DNA of 64,000 bases from Schizochytrium sp. CCTCC M209059 (Eukaryota > Sar > Bigyra > Thraustochytrida > Thraustochytriidae): contig KN805379.1 of assembly GCA_000818945.1 (NCBI GenBank), forward strand, positions 689,756 to 753,755, given 5' to 3'. The position numbers and the translations under genes were made by a program. Below are positions 9,591 to 19,588 of the stretch, one piece after another. The notes under the pieces are model-generated. The model had not been told where the DNA came from. It saw only the letters and a list, made by a program, of their open reading frames with translations, and did no database searches. Numbering within the stretch: the first letter of the stretch is position 1; the number at the start of each line of letters is the position of its first letter.

Positions 9591-12093
9591 TTACCAGATA
9601 CCATTGACACAGCGCTGATAGCGGTCGTAGCAGCGAGTGGTGTAGTTGCCCATACTCCAGTCGATCATATCGTTGATGTGAACCTTGAGCCTTCGCGTGC
9701 TCGCACCGGGCCGAAAGCGGTCACGTAGCTCGTCAATAACCCATCGACGGCCGCCTGCAAAACATTCACTCGTGGAGTCTCCAACGCTCATGAGCTCCGC
9801 AAGGAGAATAATCTCCTTGTGATGCTTGTTGGCAGCAATGTACGCCTTTTCCATGAGCCTGCGAAAGGTCTGAAAGGTCTTGGAGTAAGGCCCGCCGAGA
9901 ATTTCAACAAAGTCCTTGGTGAGCTTGAAGGGCGAGCGTTCGAGACGATGTGAATAACCGAGCATAAAGCCAAAGTCAATGTGCAAAAGGTGGCCATTGA
10001 GATCCATGAGAACGTTTCCGTTGTGTCTGTCGTGGAGTTTGATGAGGTAAGAGACGATGCTGTAGCCGGCGAGACTCTGAAGAAAGTTGCGCTGCGCGCG
10101 CTTGTATCGCTTCGAGTTTTTGGGACCAAACTGTTCCAGAAAGTACTTGTCAATACCATCGTAGCCACCTCGCTCCTTGATGCGGGCAATCGAGTCCGAG
10201 TTTCGCGCAGGTTCGAGAAGACCGCAGCTATTTCCTGTGGCGATGACCTTGTAAGGGGACAGCCATACAGGAACTCTTTCCTCGAGGAAGATTTTCTGAA
10301 AGGTCGAAACGAAGAGAACGCCGAGTTGTTGTTGCCGCAAGTCGTCGCCAGCCTTAACAAACATGGAAGCCAGCTGCCAATTGGGCCGGTCAGCATACGG
10401 ACTTTCACGGCGCACGCGCTCCTGCATGTCCTCCCAGCGCTCCTGGGAATTCTTGATTGCGCTTGACTCATTCTCGCCCTCGGTCATGGGGACTTCTTCG
10501 TCATCGTCCATGTTGACCTCAAGAATGCCGCTCCCATTTTGGCTGCTTGAGGCCTTGGACTTTAGAGTCTTGACGGGATTTTTCCAAAACTCTCGGGTGC
10601 TGACCATTTCGATAGCACCCATTGCCATGGCCTTGGGCGATCGCGTGGAACTTTGAGCTGCGCCAGAGGTGCTTCCTTCAGGAGCTCCGATGGGTTCGAC
10701 CTCGGCCACGAGAAGAAAGGGGCACTTTTTCGCCGTGTTGAAGACGATGGTTTCGGAAAGCACGAGGCGCAAGACGCGGTGCTTTTCTGTAGCACTCTGC
10801 ACGGCCGTTGGAAAGTATCTGTGTTTTGAAAGGGCTAGCGAGTTAGTAATGACATGACATGACACGACACGACACGACCCGACACGTCACAAAGAAGACA
10901 TTTGGGTGTAAAACAAGAGATGCTGGTGCGGAACCCGAACCGAACAAGGCAACTTACGCGCCAAAAGGAACCGAGTGAGCGAGGGCAGCAAGCTTGGTTT
11001 CAAGAATATTGGCCCGATCTTCGCGAGCGACGGAGACCCGAAGCCAGTCGTCGAGGTCCGTGAGCGCCTTGATGAAGCCAATCTTGCCGTCGAGGTCGCG
11101 CAGAGCTTCCTCGCCTTCCGCCGTGTGCGTGCGCACCATGGCGTTACGGACCTTGAGCACGAGCATGTCGACATTTTGCCGAGATGTGCGGCCTCGCACA
11201 TTCATGTCCAAATTGTTGAGCACCTGGCTATCGTGGACATCCTCGAGCTGACTAAGAGCCTTGTGAAGGGAGGACTCGAGATCAGAAAGCGCGTTTTGAG
11301 CACGATCATTCTTGGATTCAGTCTTGGAGGCCTCGTTGGCCTTGACCACGTTCTGAATTTTAGTTGTGGCAGTGAGGGATTCGCGTGTGATGGTATCTAT
11401 AATGCGCTCAACAGCGGCAAGATTCTCTGCGCGCTTGCGCTTATACTCGGCACTGAGTTCGTCTTCGTCAATTTTGGGCTTCGAGTGGCAGCTTGCGTTC
11501 AGGTTACAGATGACGAGAAAGGCAAAATGGTGCGAGTTGATGGAGCCCTGGATGAGGAAACGCCATACTTGCGCGCGAATCACGTCCGACTTGCCGTGGA
11601 GGACGACGTTGACAAAGACCGAGATGAGATCTTCGAGCACGTTCGCATTGGCGAGGCACAGATCAGCACATGTTTCCTGATCCTTTTCCTCATACATCCA
11701 CTCGAGAACGGCTGTGCGGATATCGCCTGGGGAGCGCGCTTTGTCGCGCGTCCCTGAGAGCGCGCTGTAGCCAGCAATCTCCTCGAGGTCCCCATCAAGG
11801 TCAAATGACATGTCTGAGAAGGCTCGGCTACGCGGTGAAGCAACAGATGCGGCCTCGGCGCGACTCGCTTCGTTGTCGAGGAGTGCTGACGAGGCGTCTG
11901 GCTCCTCGAGCATTGGAAGCATATTGGCGAGCGAGCCCTGGGCAGCGCTCCCGGATCTCTGGATCAACGCCCTCCTCGACTCGGAGGCGGTGGCTGCGCT
12001 CCCATTGGGGCTGCGCAGAGGCGGCGGCCTCGCAGCCTCCTCAGCTTCTTCGCCGCGCAGGGGCTGCGCCGCCTCGTCGTCGAGCTTCGACAT
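9591..12093 (-). CDS. PI4KB: Phosphatidylinositol 4-kinase type III beta-like
   Basis: Two exons: 12093-10958 and 10818-9591. The intron 10957-10819 (GTAAGT donor, ACACAG acceptor) splits an Ala codon; the product is 787 aa, close to the roughly 800 aa of the family. It phosphorylates phosphatidylinositol at the 4-position, typically at the Golgi/TGN. The N-terminal third carries a low-complexity segment and then a helical region ('LEDLISVFVNVVLHGKSDVI') matching the lipid-kinase unique domain. The catalytic domain shows the ATP-binding region 'FVKAGDDLRQ' (Lys about 534), the catalytic loop HDRHNGN (Asp about 642) and HIDFGF (DFG about 660), and ends with 'CVNGIW', like the 'TNGI' end of PI4KB. 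It converges with the coiled-coil gene, and its promoter faces the GAF-like gene. Confidence 0.93.
10851..10885. repeat. Pentanucleotide (GACAY)n array in intron
   Basis: Seven imperfect GACAT/GACAC/GACCC units lie inside the intron of the PI4-kinase gene. Confidence 0.85.
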
Positions 12094-12784
12094 GACCGCC
12101 TTCTTATCGTTTTTTTCTTTCCCCTTTCTCTGCCCCCTCTTCCGTTCGGGTGGCGGTGCTCCAACGCGAACTCTTCGCAAAGTACAGTGCTGGCCGCTAG
12201 GCGAGCAAGCCGAGCTCGAGCGCGAGCCGAGCTCGAGCGCGAGCCAAGCTTGAGCGCGTTCACGCGCTGGCGGATCAGTCAGGCCAGGCGATCTTATTAT
12301 GCCATCCCTGCCTGCTTGCTGCATCATCCCTGCGACTCACCGAATCTTTTAAAGGGGTTTCGCACACCGCGGCGATGGCACACATGTATGCGTTGGCAAT
12401 TCAATTTGATAACGTCTCATAGCAGTATAGTACGCATCCTGGCCGGGCCCCTGGGCCCCGCTTGGCCCCGCTTGGCCCGAGGCCAGTCTCGAAGTTGAGC
12501 TTTCTCGCGCACTTCGTCTTTTTCTTTGTCAATTCTTTTCTTTGCTTCACTGGCAATTCGAGATTGCAAATTCTTACTTGCGCGGCGATGTTGACCTGAT
12601 TGATGCAGCAACAAGGGCAGCAAATGGTTCGCAAGAGCATACTTTTCAAAGGAAGTCACCCCAAATCTGATTCTCGCTCGCTCCCTGGCTCTGGTTGGCC
12701 AGTACTGTCAGAGTCTGCGCGGCTAATGAGAGACACGAGAGAACAAGAGCCACGGTGAGGACGGTGCGAAGAAGAGCAAGGCAC
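12094..12784. promoter_or_regulatory. Divergent promoter region, PI4K / GAF-like gene
   Basis: The 691 bases between two divergent start codons hold an imperfect repeat of CGAGCTCGAGCGCGAGC near 12205-12250 and a GGCCC/GCTTGG repeat near 12440-12480. No coding exon is apparent. A TTG-initiated extension of the downstream gene back to 12695 exists but lacks an ATG. Confidence 0.55.
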
Positions 12785-15700
12785 ATGGAGGGAGAGCCTG
12801 ACCTTGTTCTCCAGCTGAATATTCCAGATCTGGACGCTCCGGATGACGCTCTTGCGCAGAGCGCGTCTCGACGAAGTGAGAATGGCCTTTCGCTCGCAAG
12901 CTCGCGCAGGCGAATGACGTACAAAGAAAAGAGCTCGTGCAAATCTGTAGGGCCAGAGAATTCACTCACTGCGGACGCAGAGATGATGGCGCTTGTCCGA
13001 GCCCGTGCAAGCAGAGCAAATCGTCTTGTGGGATCCCCAGACGAGCTGGAAAAAGACTTTGCCTGGAAAGTAGACGTTTCGAGCCTTGAACTTGACCGCA
13101 TCGACTCGATTATGACCTCCGCTGGAGTCGGTCATTTGAGTCTGGCAACTGCCATGCGCGCCGTGGAAATTGCTAAACCCTTTACCCGTCCTGCTGCACA
13201 ATGGATCAAGGGATCTGCGAAAGACCCATCCGAGGTTGACCGAATTCTTCTCGAGGCTGAGCAAATTGAGAGAGAAAGCTCTGGACATCACTTGTCTCGT
13301 GCCCAAGCAGTCGTTATCGAGCCCGCTGTAAAGAGCCCAACCGAGGAAGCGCAGCCAAGCCCAACACCCAAGACCCGCCTCGAGGGTTTTTGGGCCCCTG
13401 GACAACCTCAGCATTGCACTGCGGACGTCGCTGGTGACCCACGATTTCCTAATGTAGATGATGCGAATCTTGCTCGAGACTTGTTCCAGGGCCACGGTGA
13501 GCGATTTGCTAACAGGCTCGATGTTCTTGCACAAGAGCGAGGTGATGATTTGCTCATCGAACGCGTGGTGAATGAGGCTGCAGACGCTTTCTTTGAGCTT
13601 TTGGCAGCAGATGTGGAGCTCGAAGAACGTTGCGCAGACTGCCGCAAACCTACGCATATGATGCGCGCAGACTGGTTGCGCCGCGCTGCGCGTATACTAG
13701 ATGCACAAGAGGTTCATTATGTCACCGCATGCGACGCTGGATCTGGAAGTAGAGCTGGCCAATTCGCAACCAGAGCCATGCACCTCTTTCGAAAGCATGG
13801 CCAGCGCTGTCGTGAATTGCAGGCGTCTGATGATTCTGAAAAAATTGCTCTCTGCGTTGTGGTGCAAGTTGCGTTTGACAGCGACGCAGATCAGTTGCCT
13901 CGCAAGGAATTGCACGTGCTTGTCGCGCAAAGACGACAGCTTCTCGACCAGGAGCAGCAATGGACGTCGCTTCAGCACGAGGAGGCACAGTGGCTGGCAG
14001 AAATGTATCATCAGCTCTTGGATGAGGAAAGAGGTCTTAACACGAAGAGCGACGTTGGCAAATCCTTGCAGGCTAGTGTAGAAATGCGCGATACCAGTAC
14101 AGATCCACTGCTGAGCGAGGAAGAGCTCATTTCCGCCGCGTGTAAGCAGCGCGCTTCTCAGCTACCCACAGACATCGTTGGTACAGACGTCACGTCTTTC
14201 GCAGCTCTTGTCGAGCACGTGCAAGATATTTGCAAGACTTTCTTTGACGCCTCAAGAGCTTCACTTTTGATTCCGAGAGATATGGAAAGGCGAACTGCAT
14301 TTTTTGGACACGCGTCTGCGGTCAGGCCTCGAAAGATTGATTTTGCAGCGAAAGCGTCCCACGCGCTCGATATAGGTTCGGTGTCAATGAAGCAGTCGAC
14401 TACAACTGCATCAACTCCCCGAAATCACGATCTGCAGTCAGCGCCCGAGAGGCGGGAAAAGCGTAGCCTTTCGCAGTCCCCGCGGTGTCGACGTCAACGG
14501 GGTCACAGGAGGCAATCCCTGTCACGACGTGCGAGCATCTTGGAATCGAGCGACATCCTCGGAACCATTATGCTAGAAATGAAGCGTGCGAAGGTGAGTC
14601 CTTGGCTCGCACTGGACTGTCCAGGTGACAACAATGAGCGCATATCCCCCTTAAAGCCTTTTTCCGAGTGTGATGCCGCGCTGGCTTGGAATATTGAAAA
14701 AGATCATGCCCTTGTACGATGCATTGCGGAGAAAAAGTCGACGCGATCTCGAGACATGTTTCGCGAAGTTTCCGAACTCTGCGTTCCCATTTTTGCGGCT
14801 GACGCAGCTCTTCAAGAGGATGAGGAAGTCTTTTTGGGCGTTTTGCGACTGGAGAGGGCGCTCGAGCAGACTCACCTTTGCAGTAAAGCAGAAGGCAAGT
14901 ACTTTGAAAGAAGCAGCGATCTACACGCGAGGATGAAGGAGCCCTTTGAGCACATGGATGAGATTGTTGGTGACGAATGTGCACCGATGATTGCGAACGC
15001 GCTCTCCCAATATCTTCGGGATGCAGGAGACCAAGAAAAGCGCGCAGCCACAATGCGCGAATGGGAAGGCGAGGTGGAAAATCTTGCACGGTCATGCACA
15101 GTCCAAGCGCAACTCACAGACGTACGACGCGGCATACTTTCGGCCAGTTCTTCCACGAAACTTTGCGAGCAACTTGCACAAGGTCTTTACAAATCTTTGT
15201 GGCTAGGGGATCTTGACTCTTTGCGTATATGTGCCGAAACTATGCACTTATCGGATGAAAATCTCCTGGGACCAAGCGCACAAGCATTCCAGAGAACAAT
15301 GCTTGATGTACATGCTCCATCCGCCTGGGACCCCGAACTCGAAATGATGCCCTTTGAAATGCCAATCGCTGCATCGCTACGGGCCCTATACACGCACAGA
15401 AAGCCGCAGCTGCCCAAGCTCGATCTTGCACGAACACAGCAAATGGCTGTTAAACTTATCATAATTGATCATCAGGATCACGTCCCAAGGTGGGAGCGCT
15501 CCTCGGCAATCGACCCAGACGCGCAGTTGCCAAAGTCGAACCGTGGAGAAGAGACGACCGATACTGTAACAAAGGGGAGGAAGACAAGGGAGCTAAGCAA
15601 AACCAAAAAGCGTCGCATGGAAATCGTTCCTGGGCTCTACGAGAATTCTGGGCTTGTGGAGCGAATAGATCCTCGAGACCCTACAGGCCCAGCGAGAGCG

Positions 15701-17605
15701 GGTCGATCGGAAGACTCGGGTCCGTGCCCTTGGCTTGTGCAGTATCTGCGGGACTTTGATCTGTGGGTGGCCGCGGCAGTGGTCGACGTTGCTTCCAAGC
15801 AAAGGCTCGCCATGAAATGCAATGCACGGGGCGCAACATTTCCGGAAGAAGTTTTCGCTGTGGATGACGAGGAAATTGACGTTTGGACCGAATGGGCTGC
15901 GAAAAGCAGCTCGAGATGGGCCTTTGAAATTGCATTTTCTCTGAGTCAAAGCAGCACAATTGCTGCAAAGAAGGAGGTAGTCTACTTTTGCCAGGCATTG
16001 GCCCTTGATGAGCATCAAGAGGAGGAAGACTTCTCCGTCTGGTCCATGGACGATGTACTTGTGCGCACGGGGCGTGGGGACCTGGAAATCCTTCATTGGG
16101 TCAATGCCGTGAGCCCCCTCATCGCAGAAACCCTGAGGCACCTTGCGAAGGTAGAACATGCCAGAGAACGGCAGGAAGATCATCGCATCGAGATGGACGA
16201 GATACGTCACGACATGGCCGAGACTGGGCTACGATGCTTTCGAGAATACCTTACAAGCGCGGGTATGCACGATCGCGCCGCTCTTCTTGCTTCCTCGGAT
16301 GAAAGTAACAACCCCAACATTCCGCATGGCATTCTGGTATGCGGTGACCTTGGGACATTTTGCGCAAAGCACGATCTTCCATCTCAGGCAGAACATCCAG
16401 AAGAATTAATGGCTTTGCCAAGTCAGCCAGCTCATGCGGACATTTCTACAGTGGGAGATGATCAAGGCCTTGCACGATTGGACACAAGTGATCTGGCTGA
16501 AGACTTGCGCGAAAAGATGTGGGACTTTATGCAGCGGGCAAATCAAGATCCGCGCCGTGCGATTCTTCGTGCCACCTCAAGCCAAGTGTCGAGTCTGGCC
16601 CTTGCACATATTGCCGAAACAATTCAGCCAGCCTGTGCAGGACTCATTGAGCAGACACATCTTTTGCTTGATACCGACAATATTGTCGTTTACCTCATGC
16701 CTGAGGAGCACGATGTAAGTCAAGGCCTGAAACCCGTGTACGCGGCTGCATCAGGAAAGACTCGCTGGGAAGTGGCAGAAAACTTTGTACAATCCGAATT
16801 CGACGTTGAGGCTGCACGTTGCGTCGTTGAACAGGGAGCCAAAGTTTTGTGGTCTGAAGATGAGATACTTGCCTCGGTGCCACTCCATTGTCCGAATGAT
16901 GAGATGCCGTGCTTCGGGGTATGCCAATTTCGATTTTCGAGACCACTCGAGAAAATGAACGTTGCTGAACAAATTATGCTCGGGTGCTCAGCAATGGTTT
17001 CTTTTGATCTTGACGTTTGTCTTCGCAGCGCACGAGACTCGGAATGTTTAGCTCGTGCAGAAACTATCAATAGGTCGATCGCAGAGGCAGTGCACTCCAT
17101 CTCACCGGAACATCGTTCAGACTGGGCTAGACGCCTAGAAGTGGCGGAAGCACTCGAATCGGCTGCTCACGAGATTGTGCCTTGCGAATTTGTCGCCCCT
17201 TTGCTTCAAGTACAGATTGATGGCAGGGACGCTTTCATTCGACTCGAGGATGCAAGGAACTTGAAAAGTCCAGCAGCATGCCAGAAAGACCTCGCCAAGG
17301 TTCCTTTTGTATTTCGATCTGACCTTGCGGTCAATGAGAAGTTCTCCCAAACTTTAGAAGGCGCTTCTCTATCTGGGCATGACGCAAGTTCACTTCACGT
17401 TTTCCTCGAGGCATCAATGAACAACTTCTGCATTGTGCCATTCGCGAAATGCGACGGTCTACTTTTCCTGGGCAACCGCGTTCGTTTTTCGCCCCAGCCC
17501 GCTCCACTTCATCACGTCTCCTGGGTTCATCGACCTCCTCCGACAAATGACTTTTCCGAACAAGACACAAACACGTTAGCGACACTGATGACGATTATAG
17601 CTTAA
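12785..17605 (+). CDS. Large protein with GAF-like segments (1606 aa)
   Basis: A single-exon frame starting at the ATG at 12785. I do not recognise a close family. Two regions look like GAF folds. One begins near residue 465 ('FAALVEHVQDICKTFFDASRASLLIP') and resumes near 672 ('VFLGVLRLERA'), with a Ser/Arg-rich insert between. The other spans about 1265-1420 ('TIQPACAGLIEQTHLLLDT', 'NIVVYLMP', 'FGVCQFRFSRP'). GAF domains bind small ligands or mediate dimers, and their helix-then-beta order is what is seen here. An acidic/Lys-rich stretch lies near 950-1000. No kinase, cyclase or phosphodiesterase catalytic motif is visible, and no membrane segment. Function is unknown; a ligand sensor or scaffold is a guess. 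It shares a divergent promoter with the PI4-kinase. Confidence 0.8.
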   Translation: MEGEPDLVLQLNIPDLDAPDDALAQSASRRSENGLSLASSRRRMTYKEKSSCKSVGPENSLTADAEMMALVRARASRANRLVGSPDELEKDFAWKVDVSSLELDRIDSIMTSAGVGHLSLATAMRAVEIAKPFTRPAAQWIKGSAKDPSEVDRILLEAEQIERESSGHHLSRAQAVVIEPAVKSPTEEAQPSPTPKTRLEGFWAPGQPQHCTADVAGDPRFPNVDDANLARDLFQGHGERFANRLDVLAQERGDDLLIERVVNEAADAFFELLAADVELEERCADCRKPTHMMRADWLRRAARILDAQEVHYVTACDAGSGSRAGQFATRAMHLFRKHGQRCRELQASDDSEKIALCVVVQVAFDSDADQLPRKELHVLVAQRRQLLDQEQQWTSLQHEEAQWLAEMYHQLLDEERGLNTKSDVGKSLQASVEMRDTSTDPLLSEEELISAACKQRASQLPTDIVGTDVTSFAALVEHVQDICKTFFDASRASLLIPRDMERRTAFFGHASAVRPRKIDFAAKASHALDIGSVSMKQSTTTASTPRNHDLQSAPERREKRSLSQSPRCRRQRGHRRQSLSRRASILESSDILGTIMLEMKRAKVSPWLALDCPGDNNERISPLKPFSECDAALAWNIEKDHALVRCIAEKKSTRSRDMFREVSELCVPIFAADAALQEDEEVFLGVLRLERALEQTHLCSKAEGKYFERSSDLHARMKEPFEHMDEIVGDECAPMIANALSQYLRDAGDQEKRAATMREWEGEVENLARSCTVQAQLTDVRRGILSASSSTKLCEQLAQGLYKSLWLGDLDSLRICAETMHLSDENLLGPSAQAFQRTMLDVHAPSAWDPELEMMPFEMPIAASLRALYTHRKPQLPKLDLARTQQMAVKLIIIDHQDHVPRWERSSAIDPDAQLPKSNRGEETTDTVTKGRKTRELSKTKKRRMEIVPGLYENSGLVERIDPRDPTGPARAGRSEDSGPCPWLVQYLRDFDLWVAAAVVDVASKQRLAMKCNARGATFPEEVFAVDDEEIDVWTEWAAKSSSRWAFEIAFSLSQSSTIAAKKEVVYFCQALALDEHQEEEDFSVWSMDDVLVRTGRGDLEILHWVNAVSPLIAETLRHLAKVEHARERQEDHRIEMDEIRHDMAETGLRCFREYLTSAGMHDRAALLASSDESNNPNIPHGILVCGDLGTFCAKHDLPSQAEHPEELMALPSQPAHADISTVGDDQGLARLDTSDLAEDLREKMWDFMQRANQDPRRAILRATSSQVSSLALAHIAETIQPACAGLIEQTHLLLDTDNIVVYLMPEEHDVSQGLKPVYAAASGKTRWEVAENFVQSEFDVEAARCVVEQGAKVLWSEDEILASVPLHCPNDEMPCFGVCQFRFSRPLEKMNVAEQIMLGCSAMVSFDLDVCLRSARDSECLARAETINRSIAEAVHSISPEHRSDWARRLEVAEALESAAHEIVPCEFVAPLLQVQIDGRDAFIRLEDARNLKSPAACQKDLAKVPFVFRSDLAVNEKFSQTLEGASLSGHDASSLHVFLEASMNNFCIVPFAKCDGLLFLGNRVRFSPQPAPLHHVSWVHRPPPTNDFSEQDTNTLATLMTIIA

Positions 17606-17619
17606 TACTAGGACCTGGG

Positions 17620-18738
17620 CCCAAACTTCTTCCTGATATTAAGCTGGTGAGCCCCTTGGGAAGCATCACTTAGAGAATCATTGAGACGAAGAGCATCATA
17701 AGGAAATTTCTCGGTATCAGAACCATCATCGTCACATTCATCGAAACCAGTATCTGCATTACCCAGACATCGTCACTGACGACAGAGAAAAGACCGCTCG
17801 CGACATCCTGGCTGTTCAAGTCCACGTCCACGTACACATCCTCGTCCTCGTCTTTGTATATACCGAAGACTTCTTCTCCATCACTAGCACGAAGTTTTTG
17901 CAAGTAGGTTGCGGTAGTTCCAGTGAGAAAGTCCTCGAAGAGCGTTTCATCCTTCATCGACGCCCTCAAGTCCTCACTGACACCTGCGGTAATGAGAAAT
18001 TTCGCCTTTTTAAAATTCTCAGGAATTCCCTCGAGATCTTGCAGCTCCTGAAGAACGTGCACGGTGCGATAGACGGCATCAAGTTGGTCCTCAATAGCTT
18101 TACGCTTTCCAGCTTCGCCAGGCTCCTCCTCGAGCTCGAAGTGACATTCGGTATAGAGACGTTCGACTAAAGTTTTGCTCGCGATTGAAGCTATGATGCG
18201 CAAGTTCACAGTGTCGCAGACGCTTCTACAAGTCTGACCAGTATTGATCTCGTCGCTTCGAGTCATGAGATATTCCTCGGTTGATCGAATGCACAAGAGA
18301 ATGCTTTCTCGGTTAAGTCCATCTTCGCTTTGTCGAAACTGTCTTCAAAGGTGACTCCAATGAACTTTCTAATGAAGGAGAATCGCCCGATCTTGAGTGG
18401 AAGCTCCGAATCGTCGAGAGTCTTGCGCATCGCAAGCTTCTTGAAAGATTTTCATTTATCACTAATGAATTACTCGGGTGTTTCCCATGAATTTCTCCTT
18501 GCAATCTTCGAAAAGTTGTGCTCTACGCAGGAGGGGATCGTTTCCCGTGAACTCACGAATTAAAGCGAAACAATCTCGGCTCTCGACTTCCTGCAGTACA
18601 TTCGTAGTTGGCATAATATTGAGAGCCTTGAGTCCTCGCTGAATTTCACTTACCATCGAATCCTGCGAAATAGCTTGAATTGTCACGCCAAACTTCAAGA
18701 GATCGTTGAAGCGGACCTTCGGGGCCTCTCTACTAGCG
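17620..18738 (-). pseudogene. Frame-broken acidic gene remnant
   Basis: On the minus strand, protein-like sequence continues through at least four reading-frame segments without an intact frame. Segment 1 (about 18738-18468) includes 'VRFNDLLKFGVTIQAIS' and ends at a stop. Segment 2 (about 18440-18310) includes 'KLAMRKTLDDSELPLKIGRF' and 'FIGVTFEDSF'. Segment 3 (18296-17770) includes 'LVERLYTECHFELEEEPGE' and an acidic stretch 'YKDEDEDVYVDVDL'. Segment 4 (about 17768-17620) includes 'KFPYDALRLNDSLSDASQG' and a terminal stop. Codon choice and residue make-up stay gene-like across each shift, so one-base indels have broken one former gene of about 370 codons. No GT-AG intron of normal size joins the pieces. 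I do not recognise the family. It lies head-to-head with the polymerase remnant and probably shares its origin. Confidence 0.6.
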
Positions 18739-18894
18739 CTGCAGCTCTGCAGTCACCCATTGGTCGTGCATATACGTGCAAATCAACTCGAATCTACTCA
18801 TATAGCGCGTGCAGGACGCTTGGCATACCGTGTCTCGTCGTATTGTCTTCAATCTCTTCCGTCGCGCATGCTTCGCGCAGCGTGGCCTCCTCTC

Positions 18895-19519
18895 GGGTGT
18901 ATGAGTTCCGCATGCTATCCTTGTCACTGTGCCTGCGCGTGTCACGGTTCGCGACAGGAACGACAAATTTGCGCGGAACATCATCTGGCATGACCCCACT
19001 GGCCAAAAGTTCGACCACAGCATTGCTCCAGGCATGAACATTGAAGTCGGATACATTGTGCAACGCTTTCTCATCAATGGCGACGTCGTCGCTGTAAATC
19101 GCCAGCCGACGTCGCACCGAGGCAGCATCCTCGCGTGCCGCATTCGCATTTTCGAAGGACTCACGTTCCGTATGAACTACTCGTCGCTCATCACCATGAA
19201 TGGCGACAGCGACGACAATGTGATCAATCTTCACGTCCCGCAGGACCTCGAAAGCCGCGCAGAGCTTGAGACCCTCATGCTTACTTCCACAAAGATCGTC
19301 TACTCTCAGGCCTCGTAGCCGCTCATCAGCTGCACGCAAGATTCCCTTCTCGGCTACTACCTCCTTTCAAAGACCTTCGTGGATGAAGCGGACTTCATGT
19401 CCATTCTCTTCGAGATTGGACTCGACGCATCAGACGAGGACTTGGCATGGCCCTGCATCTTTTCTTCTTCGATGGCTAGCAGCAGCAGCAGCAGCAGGAG
19501 CCATCGGCATCTCATCTAA
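18895..19519 (+). pseudogene. Remnant of largest RNA polymerase subunit (RPB1-like)
   Basis: The plus-strand frame encodes a recognisable piece of the beta-prime/RPB1 subunit. It has 'GDVVAVNRQPTSHRGS' (family pattern GDxVxxNRQPTLHxxS), 'TFRMN', 'INLHVPQDLESRAELETL' (family NLHxPQSxExRAE) and, past a stop, 'CTQDSLLGYYLLS' (family QDxLLGxYLLT). The absolutely conserved NADFDGD catalytic loop, whose three aspartates hold the metal, reads NGDSDDN here, so it could not polymerise. In-frame stops lie at 18902-18904 (just before 'VPHAI') and 19316-19318, and the N- and C-terminal two thirds of the gene are missing. The 'QDSLLGYYLL' form resembles viral and Pol I/III-type more than Pol II-type subunits, but that is judged by eye. 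An AGC repeat (near 19480) and a small frame 'KNIVYVKEKK' follow and may be further decay. Confidence 0.8.
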
Positions 19520-19588
19520 GAGACGCTAATGCCCGGAGAAGCTAAGAAGAACATCGTATACGTCAAAGAAAAAAAAATGCTTGCGTGA

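Noticed and set aside
12695..12784. Upstream start of the GAF-like protein
   Set aside because: The codon is TTG; the first ATG is at 12785.
18440..18475. A 34-base intron that would repair one break in the decayed minus-strand gene
   Set aside because: It has GTAA and AG ends and keeps frame, but it is about half the length of the shortest supported intron here, and other breaks in the same gene cannot be repaired this way.
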